5,231 nucleotides of DNA from Actinomycetes bacterium (GTDB lineage: Bacteria; Actinomycetota; Actinomycetes; Actinomycetales; Microbacteriaceae). Made by a program: the position numbers and the translations under genes. Below the pieces are notes generated by a model, which saw only the letters and a program-made list of their open reading frames with translations, did no database searches and was not told where the DNA came from. The stretch lies in the NCBI GenBank assembly GCA_023432305.1, contig JAEYUT010000263.1:1-5231 (forward strand), in the 5' to 3' direction. This document shows, one piece after another, positions 1 to 4,727 of the stretch (positions within the stretch are counted from its first letter, which is position 1; each line of letters begins with the position of its first letter).

Positions 1-19
1 AGATGTGCATAAGAGACAG
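1..19. other. Residual Nextera/Tn5 mosaic-end adapter at contig edge
   Basis: The first 19 bases match the Nextera transposase mosaic end AGATGTGTATAAGAGACAG at 18 of 19 positions; the only difference is C instead of T at position 8. Genomic-looking, high-GC coding sequence starts directly after it. An exact start at base 1 argues for untrimmed library adapter and not a genomic Tn5 end. The ATG at 3-5 belongs to the adapter, so a reading frame that begins there has an artificial start. The six residues MCIRDS are adapter-encoded, or partly so. Confidence 0.92.
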
Positions 20-356
20 CCGCGGCACTGCGCGAGCGTCGATCATCGTTCCGCTGCACGCCATCGCCGCAGTGGTTCCCTCAGGTGATCAGATCGCTCG
101 CGGGCTGCGCCCCCAGCCCGCTCCTGCCGCGCTTTCGGCGCAGCTCGGACTCGCGTTCGTGCTGCGTGACCTCTGTCGTCGGCGGCTCGCCCTGGATGTG
201 CGCACGCTTGCGGGAACCTGGCACGGGACGATCGATCGCGTCGGGCGCGACCACCTCGACCTGGCCGAGCACGACCGGGGCGAGCCGCGTCGGCAGCGGC
301 TGGTGCGGCGCGTCCGCCTCGTTCCGTTCGATGCCGTGCTCGACCTCCGCTTCTGA
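20..356 (+). CDS. Conserved actinobacterial protein of unknown function, 3' part only
   Basis: This is the C-terminal 111 or so residues of a protein whose start lies beyond the contig edge; the frame runs in from the adapter and stops at TGA 354-356. Third codon positions are strongly GC-rich, which supports this frame over the other open frames here. The last 50 residues contain the stretch GTWHGTIDRVGRDHLDLAEH, followed by an arginine-rich turn and VRLVPFDAVLDLRF. From memory, this resembles the end of an uncharacterised protein found across Actinobacteria. Its alternating hydrophobic pattern suggests a small beta-rich fold, perhaps barrel-like, but that is inference. No signal peptide or membrane helix is visible in the part present. 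It converges with the helix-turn-helix gene, with a 42-base gap. I do not assign a function. Confidence 0.75.
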
Positions 357-398
357 CGCGGAAGCGGGTCTCTTCTGAGCACGAACTGCCCCCGCTGT

Positions 399-677
399 TC
401 AGTCGATGCGCGGGGCGCGCGCGAAGATCTCGGGAAGCTCGGTGAAGTCCGCCTGCTGCCACAGGCTCATCCGGCGGGTCTCCTCATACTTCGCGGCGAT
501 GTAGCCCTCGAGCACATCGCGCTCGACCCGCCACTGACCCTGGCGCCCGATGCGGATCGCGGGCAGCTCGCCGCTGCGCACGATCGCGTACACCTGGCTG
601 ATCGAGATGTTGAGGATCTCGGCGGTGTCGGCGACCGTGAGAAAGCGGCCGAGGCCGGAGTCGTGCTCCGTGGTCAT
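399..677 (-). CDS. Excisionase-family helix-turn-helix DNA-binding protein
   Basis: This is a small soluble protein of 92 residues with a MerR/AlpA/excisionase-type winged helix (HTH_17-like). Residues 12-24 (FLTVADTAEILNI) form the first helix and turn, and residues 25-36 (SISQVYAIVRSG) form the recognition helix. Residues 37-52 form the wing, with the characteristic LPAIRIGRQGQWRVERD. The acidic and aromatic tail (residues 63-92) lies outside the HTH. The ATG at 675-677 is chosen because it is the only good start before the HTH and because a -10-like CATAAT sits at the right distance for a leaderless transcript; no Shine-Dalgarno is present. It is divergent from the SAF/CpaE/pdtaS operon, so it could control that operon or itself, but this is only a positional argument. 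No integrase, att site or phage gene is nearby, so excisionase here names the fold, not the job. The antisense strand of the following genes leaves this frame open far upstream, but that extension is not credible. Confidence 0.9.
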   Translation of the reverse strand: MTTEHDSGLGRFLTVADTAEILNISISQVYAIVRSGELPAIRIGRQGQWRVERDVLEGYIAAKYEETRRMSLWQQADFTELPEIFARAPRID

Positions 678-683
678 GACCCG

Positions 684-689
684 ATTATG
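684..689 (-). promoter_or_regulatory. Probable -10 box for a leaderless helix-turn-helix mRNA
   Basis: Read on the minus strand this is CATAAT (5 of 6 to TATAAT). Six bases (CGGGTC) separate it from the ATG at 675-677, so transcription starting seven bases past the hexamer would begin on the A of the start codon. No ribosome binding site precedes the ATG. Leaderless mRNAs are common in Actinobacteria. No convincing -35 is seen. Confidence 0.6.
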
Positions 690-726
690 AGCGCCTGGTG
701 AGTCGCGCGGGCGGGGATTCGCCGAC

Positions 727-735
727 TGTGGATAA
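727..735 (-). promoter_or_regulatory. Perfect single DnaA-box 9-mer in the divergent intergenic region
   Basis: TGTGGATAA on the plus strand is exactly TTATCCACA on the minus strand, the consensus DnaA box. It is in the 117-base gap between the divergent HTH gene and the SAF-domain gene. The overlapping GATAAC (731-736) also resembles a -10 element for the plus-strand operon, so the match may be promoter sequence or chance. No second box or AT-rich unwinding element is nearby, so it is not a replication origin. Confidence 0.3.
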
Positions 736-794
736 CTGGCGCCGCTCGGCGCGACGGCCCGGCACCATGGAGCCTCCCGTCGAGAGGAGACCCC

Positions 795-1430
795 GTGCCC
801 CGCACCGTCGAGCAGGCTGCGCGCCGTCGAGGTCCCGACCCGAGGCTGCTCATCGGGATCCTCCTCGTCGGGGCATCGGTCGCCGGCGTCGTCGGGCTCG
901 TCACGGCGATCGACACGCGAACGACCGTCTATGCCGCAGCGGCGACGCTCGCACCCGGCGACCGCATCGACCGCGCCGACCTCGTCGAGCGCGCGGTCGC
1001 GATCGAGGGCGCCCACGAGCTGTATCTCTCGATCGACGACCTTCCGCAGGATGGTCTGGTCGTGCTGCGCTCCGTGCGCGAGGGGGAGCTTCTGCCGCGC
1101 TCGGCGGTGGGCGATCGCGCAGGTGCAGACTCGACGGCGGTCGTCCTCGAGCTCGCCGGACCGGTGAGCGCATCGGTCGTGGCGGGTTCGACGGTCGATA
1201 TCTGGGCGACGGCGATCGACCCGACGACGCGCGAACTCGGTGCGCCCGCGGTGCTCGTCCCCGATGCGGTCGTCGTCCGGCTCGTGTCCGACGACGGTCT
1301 TGTGGCGCGCTCCGGCACGGCGGGCATCGAGGTGCTGGTGCCGCGCGACCGCATCGCCCGAGTGCTGCACGCGCAGGCTGCGGGGGATGCCCTCGCGGTC
1401 GTGCCCGCCGGCCTGCCCGTAGGGGGCTGA
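795..1430 (+). CDS. SAF-domain membrane-anchored protein, CpaB/RcpC-like
   Basis: This is a 211-residue protein. It has a short basic N-terminus (residues 1-17, with RRRGPDPR) and one membrane helix (about 18-39), then an extracytoplasmic part. Residues about 45-105 look like a SAF (antifreeze/FlgA/CpaB-type) domain: LAPGDRIDRADLVER, then a hydrophobic strand and LRSVREGELLPRSAV. Residues about 113-200 resemble the CpaB/RcpC C-terminal region, with TVDIWATA and AVLVPDAVVVRLV. The basic flank before the helix predicts an N-in topology. The GTG start at 795 is supported by AGGAG at 785-789 with a 5-base spacer. In Tad/Flp pilus loci CpaB works with the secretin or periplasmic assembly, but no pilus gene is visible here and a Gram-positive cell has no secretin, so the role is open. 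It is first in a three-gene operon; its TGA is followed after one base by the next start codon. Confidence 0.85.
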   Translation: MPRTVEQAARRRGPDPRLLIGILLVGASVAGVVGLVTAIDTRTTVYAAAATLAPGDRIDRADLVERAVAIEGAHELYLSIDDLPQDGLVVLRSVREGELLPRSAVGDRAGADSTAVVLELAGPVSASVVAGSTVDIWATAIDPTTRELGAPAVLVPDAVVVRLVSDDGLVARSGTAGIEVLVPRDRIARVLHAQAAGDALAVVPAGLPVGG

Positions 1431-1431
1431 C

Positions 1432-2664
1432 GTGCTCATCGCGCTCGCCGTTCCGCTCGACGCCGAGCGGCTGCTCACCGCGTCCGCTGCGCACCATGGC
1501 CACGAGGTCGCGCTCGTCGCATCCGGCGGCGACGAGCTGGCGCTGCGCCTGCCGCATGCGCCCGTCGAACGTGTGCTCGTCGCGGCGACGCCGCAGCACC
1601 TCACACCACGATTGATCGAGGCGTGCGACGCTCTCGGCATCCGGATGCTCGTCGTCGCCGATGACGCCGAGTCGCACCGGCACGCGGCGCGGGTGGGGAT
1701 CGTCGATGCGGTGCCCGGCCCGCTCGAGTGGGGGCTCCTGGACGGGCGTCCGCGCGCCGATGAGCTCCCGCTCGAGCCGGTGCCGGCCGTGCCTCCGGGT
1801 GGGGCGTCGAGGCGAGAGGGGCGGGTGATCGCCGTCTGGGGATCGCATGGAGCGCCCGGTCGCACGAGCCTGGCGATCTCGCTCGCCGCAGAGTTCGCCT
1901 CCGCCGGCCTCGGTGTGATCCTCGCTGACGCGGATGTCCATGCGGCGTCCATCGCCCCTGCTCTCGGAATGCTCGACGAAGCGCCCGGCTTCGCAGCGGC
2001 GTGCCGACTGGCGGGGGTCGGCGGTCTCGACGCCGCCCAGTTGGACAGGCTCGCGCAGCCGCACCGGGCGGGAACGTCCGCGTTCCGCGTCCTCACCGGC
2101 ATCGGCCGGGCGGCTCGCTGGCCCGAACTGGGGGCGGAGCGGGTCGCGGGTGTGCTTCAGGCTGCGCGGCGACAGTGCGACGCACTCATCGTGGATGTGG
2201 CGGCGAGCCTCGAAGACGACGAGGAGATCGTGAGCGACCTCGCGGCCCCGCGGCGGAACGCCGCGACCCTCGAAGTGCTGCGCTCCGCAGACGTCGTCGT
2301 CGCGGTGGCTGCGGCTGATCCCGTCGGCATCGCGCGGTTCCTGCGCGCGCACGCCGAGCTCGCCGAGATCGTCGAAGCGGAGCGCATCGTGATCGCCGTC
2401 AACAAGGTGCGCGCGAGCGCGATCGGACTCAACCCGGGCGGCCAGGTCGCACAGACCCTGGCGCGCTTCGGCGGCATCTCGGACGTCGTGCTCATCCCGT
2501 GGGAGCCCGGGGGATTCGATGCGGCCCTGCTCGGCGGCGCGACCATCGTCGACACCGCCCCGCGCTCCGCGGCGCGCACAGCCATCCGCGCGCTCGCCGA
2601 ACGCACTCACCCGGTGCTCGCCGCGCACCGGGCACGCCGCCGCGGGATGCGGCGACTAGCCTAG
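1432..2664 (+). CDS. CpaE/MinD-like P-loop protein with lysine-free Walker A
   Basis: This is a 410-residue soluble protein. Residues 1-105 resemble a degenerate receiver-like domain, as in CpaE proteins (IRMLVVADDAESHRHAARVG at 70-89). A proline-rich linker (about 112-125) leads to a MinD/ParA-type P-loop domain from residue 131. Its parts are a Walker A-like loop GSHGAPGRTS (137-146), the DAD motif with D165 and D167 (ILADADVH), a Walker B-like ALIVDV with D245 (241-246), and a base-recognition-like VNKVR (353-357). Against the deviant Walker A KGGxGKTT, the signature lysine is H139 and the P-loop lysine is R144, so ATP binding or turnover may be altered. The GTG at 1432 is preceded by AGGGGG at 1421-1426 with a 5-base spacer and lies one base after the upstream stop, which suggests translational coupling. 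CpaE/Ssd-type proteins localise pilus or septum machinery; here the partner is more likely the SAF protein. The C-terminus is arginine-rich (residues 400-408). Confidence 0.87.
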   Translation: MLIALAVPLDAERLLTASAAHHGHEVALVASGGDELALRLPHAPVERVLVAATPQHLTPRLIEACDALGIRMLVVADDAESHRHAARVGIVDAVPGPLEWGLLDGRPRADELPLEPVPAVPPGGASRREGRVIAVWGSHGAPGRTSLAISLAAEFASAGLGVILADADVHAASIAPALGMLDEAPGFAAACRLAGVGGLDAAQLDRLAQPHRAGTSAFRVLTGIGRAARWPELGAERVAGVLQAARRQCDALIVDVAASLEDDEEIVSDLAAPRRNAATLEVLRSADVVVAVAAADPVGIARFLRAHAELAEIVEAERIVIAVNKVRASAIGLNPGGQVAQTLARFGGISDVVLIPWEPGGFDAALLGGATIVDTAPRSAARTAIRALAERTHPVLAAHRARRRGMRRLA

Positions 2665-2667
2665 GAG
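2662..2667 (+). promoter_or_regulatory. Shine-Dalgarno fused to the upstream stop codon, unusually close to the pdtaS start
   Basis: TAGGAG contains the TAG stop of the CpaE-like gene and a GGAG that ends only one base before the GTG at 2669. This spacing is too short for normal initiation. Reinitiation by the terminating ribosome is more likely. An in-frame TAG at 2657-2659 rules out any earlier start. Confidence 0.6.
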
Positions 2668-2668
2668 C

Positions 2669-4168
2669 GTGTCAACGCTCTCCGAGCTCATGCTCGCCCA
2701 AGGCCGCTCGACCGAGGCCGACGTCGAGTGGCTCCACCTGCTCGTCGCCGATGGTCAGCTGCTGGCCGACCTCGCCTTCGCCGACATCGTGCTGTGGGTG
2801 CCGAGCGCGTCCGGCAGCTTCGTCGCGGTCGCGCACTCGCGCCCCTCCTCCGCGGCGACGCTCTTCTACCGCGACTTCGTGGGCCAGGAGATCAAGCCCG
2901 AGTGGCGCGCACAGGTGACCCAGGCCTTCGAAGAGGTGCGCATCGTCGACACCTCAGCGCCCGACTGGTACGAGGAGACGCCGACGCGCGTTCGCGCGGT
3001 GCCGGTGCTCCGGCGCCTCAGCCCCTCCGGCTCGGCGACCACCGACCAGCCGATCGCGGTGCTCACCCGCCACACCAACCTCTCCGAAGCGCGCACCCCC
3101 AGCCGCCAGGAGCTCACCTTCAACCAGTGCGCGGACGACCTGTTCGGCATGATCGCCCGAGGTGACTTCCCCGACCTCGGCGCCCCCACCCTTCCGCGCC
3201 GCGGGGCACCGCGCGCGGCCGACGGCCTCATCCGTCTCGACGTCGACGGCATCGTGACGTTCGCGAGCCCCAATGCGCTCTCCGGCTTCAACCGCATGGG
3301 GTTCACGGAGGAGCTCGAAGGCGAATCGCTCGCCGAGGTCGCCACCACCGTGCTGCAGGGCAAGCTCACCGTCGACGAGTCTCTCCCGCTCGTCGTCACG
3401 GGCCGTGCACCGTGGCGCACCGACATCGAAGCGCGGGGAATCACGCTGACATTGCGGGCCATCCCGCTGCGCATCAAGGGCGAGCGCGTCGGTGCGATCG
3501 TGCTTACGCGCGACGTCACCGAGGTGCGGCACCAGGAGCAGGAGCTCATCACCAAGGACGCGACGATCCGCGAGATCCACCACCGGGTGAAGAACAACCT
3601 GCAGACGGTCGCGTCGCTGCTGCGCATCCAGAGCCGACGCACGCACAACGATGTCGCGCGCGACGCGCTCACGCAGGCGATGCGCCGCGTCGCCGCGATC
3701 GCCGTCGTGCACGACACCCTCTCGACCGGCCTCAGCCAGAATGTGGACTTCGACGACGTGTTCGACCGGGTGCTCCTGCTGGTCGCCGAAGTCGCGTCGA
3801 GCCACAACACCACGGTGCGCCCCACCAAGACGGGATCGTTCGGCACCCTGCCGTCGGAGTACGCGACGCCGCTCGCGCTCGCGCTCACCGAGCTCGTCAC
3901 GAACGCCGTCGAACACGGTCTCGCGGATCGCGACGGCGAGGTCGTGATCTCGGCGAAGCGCAAGACCGATGGCCTGTCGGTGCGTGTGCGCGACAACGGC
4001 ATCGGGCTGCCCGAGGGCAAGGTCGGCTCAGGGCTCGGCACGCAGATCGTGCGCACCCTCATCCAGGGCGAGCTGGGAGGCACCATCGACTGGCACACGC
4101 TCGAAGGCGAAGGCACCGAGGTGACCATCGAGGTGCCGCTGCACTACCTCACGAAGTCGCAGGCGTAG
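2669..4168 (+). CDS. pdtaS: Soluble sensor histidine kinase PdtaS (GAF-PAS-HisKA_2-HATPase)
   Basis: This is a 499-residue cytosolic kinase with no membrane helix. The order of domains is GAF (about 15-165), PAS (about 185-290), HisKA_2 (about 295-370) and HATPase_c (about 395-492). The phosphoacceptor region is REIHHRVKNNLQTVASLL (301-318), with H305 as the expected acceptor by alignment to the HRVKN motif and H304 beside it. The ATPase has the N-box ELVTNAVEHG (408-417), the G1 box DNGIGLP (442-448), the G2 box GSGLGTQ (453-459) and GT at 482-483. The N-terminus MSTLSELML matches my memory of M. tuberculosis PdtaS (Rv3220c), which supports the GTG start. Its known partner PdtaR is an ANTAR-type RNA-binding regulator; pdtaR is not in the window. 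The only cysteine is C154; A53 and S57 stand where I recall the copper/NO-linked cysteines of the mycobacterial protein. It is third in the operon, 4 bases after the CpaE-like gene, and ends at a strong terminator, convergent with whiB1. Confidence 0.94.
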   Translation: MSTLSELMLAQGRSTEADVEWLHLLVADGQLLADLAFADIVLWVPSASGSFVAVAHSRPSSAATLFYRDFVGQEIKPEWRAQVTQAFEEVRIVDTSAPDWYEETPTRVRAVPVLRRLSPSGSATTDQPIAVLTRHTNLSEARTPSRQELTFNQCADDLFGMIARGDFPDLGAPTLPRRGAPRAADGLIRLDVDGIVTFASPNALSGFNRMGFTEELEGESLAEVATTVLQGKLTVDESLPLVVTGRAPWRTDIEARGITLTLRAIPLRIKGERVGAIVLTRDVTEVRHQEQELITKDATIREIHHRVKNNLQTVASLLRIQSRRTHNDVARDALTQAMRRVAAIAVVHDTLSTGLSQNVDFDDVFDRVLLLVAEVASSHNTTVRPTKTGSFGTLPSEYATPLALALTELVTNAVEHGLADRDGEVVISAKRKTDGLSVRVRDNGIGLPEGKVGSGLGTQIVRTLIQGELGGTIDWHTLEGEGTEVTIEVPLHYLTKSQA

Positions 4169-4210
4169 CCAACGGCGCCGCGCCGCGGAAGCGTCGTCAC
4201 CGCCGCAGAC

Positions 4211-4253
4211 GAGAGAGGCCTGGCCCCGGATTATCTCCGGGCCAGGCCTTTCT
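4211..4253. terminator. Strong intrinsic terminator, probably bidirectional
   Basis: The arms 4216-4230 and 4236-4249 form a 14-bp, very GC-rich stem (AGGCCTGGCCC pairs with GGGCCAGGCCT, then GGA with TCC, with one bulged C at 4227) around the loop TTATC. The stem can extend outward through G-U/A-T/G-C pairs to 4212 and 4253. On the plus strand it is followed by TTTCT, 42 bases after the pdtaS stop. It lies between the convergent pdtaS and whiB1 genes, so it likely ends both transcripts; the T-tract is short on the plus strand and absent on the minus strand. Confidence 0.9.
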
Positions 4254-4283
4254 GCTGCCGATCTGGTGGGTGCGGCCGAGCGC

Positions 4284-4303
4284 TTCGGGTGCGTTCGGGT
4301 GCG
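4284..4303. repeat. Perfect tandem duplication of a 10-mer
   Basis: TTCGGGTGCG occurs twice in direct succession, at 4284-4293 and 4294-4303, in the gap between the terminator and the whiB1 stop codon. It is most likely a small slippage duplication with no function that can be seen. Confidence 0.8.
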
Positions 4304-4306
4304 ACG

Positions 4307-4555
4307 TCAGGAGGCGCGGCGCGCGCGTGCGGCGCGACGCTTGAGCGCGCGGCGCTCATCTTCGCTCAGGCCGCCCCAGACGCCGGAGTCCTGGTTGGTC
4401 TCGAGCGCGTACTGGAGGCACTGCTCGGAGACGGTGCACCGACCGCAGACGCTCTTGGCCTTCTCGATCTGGTCGACGGCGGGTCCGGTGTTCCCCACGG
4501 GGAAGAACAGTTCGGGGTCGACGGTGAGGCAGGCGGCCTTGTCGCGCCAGTCCAT
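4307..4555 (-). CDS. whiB1: WhiB1-type Fe-S transcription factor
   Basis: This is an 82-residue protein of the WhiB family, a [4Fe-4S] protein of the cytosol that works by binding region 4 of the primary sigma factor. The four cluster cysteines are C9, C37, C40 and C46 (C-x2-C-x5-C). They are followed by GVWGG (58-62), then LSEDERRALKRR and a basic tail that would contact DNA. W3, F17 and F18, which I recall as sigma-contacting in M. tuberculosis WhiB1, are present. With the start at 4553-4555, all cysteine numbers equal those of mycobacterial WhiB1, and a GGAG lies 9 bases upstream. The in-frame ATG at 4568-4570 would add five residues but has no ribosome binding site and would bury that GGAG in the coding region. 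The gene is convergent with pdtaS, the same arrangement as Rv3219/Rv3220c. In the family, nitric oxide reacts with the cluster and changes DNA binding. Confidence 0.95.
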   Translation of the reverse strand: MDWRDKAACLTVDPELFFPVGNTGPAVDQIEKAKSVCGRCTVSEQCLQYALETNQDSGVWGGLSEDERRALKRRAARARRAS

Positions 4556-4564
4556 CTTGAGGTG

Positions 4565-4568
4565 CTCC
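4565..4568 (-). promoter_or_regulatory. Shine-Dalgarno that decides the whiB1 start
   Basis: GGAG on the minus strand is 9 bases before the ATG at 4553-4555. It overlaps the alternative upstream ATG (4568-4570), which has no Shine-Dalgarno of its own (the sequence before it is CAACAGCAACACGA). This favours the shorter protein. Confidence 0.7.
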
Positions 4569-4592
4569 ATTCGTGTTGCTGTTGACGCTGAA

Positions 4593-4615
4593 CGAGAACG
4601 GCTGGGCCGTTTTCG
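4593..4615 (-). promoter_or_regulatory. Hairpin in the presumed whiB1 leader
   Basis: The inverted repeat AACGGC-TGG-GCCGTT (4597-4611) is perfect. With one G-U pair in plus-strand RNA (an A-C mismatch in minus-strand RNA) it extends to 10-base arms, 4593-4602 and 4606-4615. It is about 40 bases upstream of the whiB1 start and would be inside the mRNA if the leader is long. It has no T-tract after it on the whiB1 strand, so it does not look like a terminator. The role is unknown; a leader or stability element is possible. Confidence 0.5.
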
Positions 4616-4631
4616 GGCATGGCTGAAGAGG

Positions 4632-4666
4632 GTTCGAATTGGTGTGGGGGAGTGGGTGATTCGAAC
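4632..4666. repeat. Inverted repeat GTTCGAAT / ATTCGAAC upstream of whiB1
   Basis: Two perfect 8-base arms, 4632-4639 and 4659-4666, are separated by 19 bases of G-rich sequence. Arm centres are 27 bases apart, between two and three helical turns. It may be a pair of regulator half-sites. The half-sites resemble those of the actinobacterial LexA box, but they are in the wrong orientation and too far apart for it. Confidence 0.45.
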
Positions 4667-4669
4667 GCA

Positions 4670-4685
4670 CTCACCACGTCGTGAG
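4670..4685. promoter_or_regulatory. Near-perfect 16-bp palindrome, operator candidate
   Basis: CTCACCACGTCGTGAG is symmetrical at 7 of 8 half-site positions; only C4675/C4680 break it. It lies 14 bases before a TTGACA on the plus strand and in the shared whiB1/membrane-protein intergenic region, so it could be the site of a dimeric repressor or activator for either gene. The overlapping GTGAGCGTCAC (4681-4691) adds a smaller inverted repeat. Which protein binds it, if any, is not known. Confidence 0.4.
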
Positions 4686-4699
4686 CGTCACATCAACCA

Positions 4700-4727
4700 T
4701 TGACAACTGTTTCATACTTGTTACGTC
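4700..4727 (+). promoter_or_regulatory. Candidate promoter of the small membrane-protein gene
   Basis: A perfect -35 TTGACA is at 4700-4705. The best -10 at a fitting distance is TACGTC at 4722-4727 (16-base spacer), which is weak. Transcription would start near 4734, about 23 bases before the GTG at 4757. The exact TTGACA argues against using its TTG as a start codon for the downstream gene. The -10 is the weak point of this call. Confidence 0.4.

Noticed and set aside
1..19. Genuine Tn5-type transposon end in the genome.
   Set aside because: It sits exactly at base 1 with nothing upstream and no target duplication visible; library adapter is the simpler explanation.
363..396. AGCGGG/CCCGCT hairpin between the convergent first two genes as a terminator.
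   Set aside because: The arms have six bases with a 22-base loop and no T-tract; too weak to call.
399..677. Reading the HTH protein as a phage or island excisionase.
   Set aside because: No integrase, att repeat, tRNA or phage gene is nearby and base composition does not change; the fold is shared with many chromosomal regulators.
399..2102. Long minus-strand open frame of 567 codons spanning the HTH gene and the antisense of the SAF and CpaE-like genes.
   Set aside because: Only its last 92 codons look like a protein. The rest is arginine/serine-rich, low-complexity antisense of clearly coding DNA, as is usual in GC-rich genomes.
2866..4128. Minus-strand open frame of 420 codons opposite pdtaS.
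   Set aside because: It is serine/arginine-rich with no domain, and lies entirely antisense to a kinase with all motifs intact.
4632..4666. Possible LexA/SOS box from TCGAAC and GTTCGA half-sites.
   Set aside because: The actinobacterial box is TCGAAC-N4-GTTCGA; here the halves are in the opposite order and more than 20 bases apart.
4658..4666. tRNA T-loop-like GTTCGAATC on the minus strand.
   Set aside because: No anticodon arm, D arm or acceptor stem can be built around it.
4571..4700. ANTAR-type double hexaloop hairpin that PdtaR might bind.
   Set aside because: The one clear hairpin has a 3-base loop, and no tandem pair of hexaloops with the expected A and G positions was seen.
4671..4700. 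Minus-strand mini-frame MVDVTLTTW as a leader peptide of whiB1.
   Set aside because: There is no ribosome binding site, and nine codons can occur by chance; it matters only if the mRNA starts upstream of 4700.
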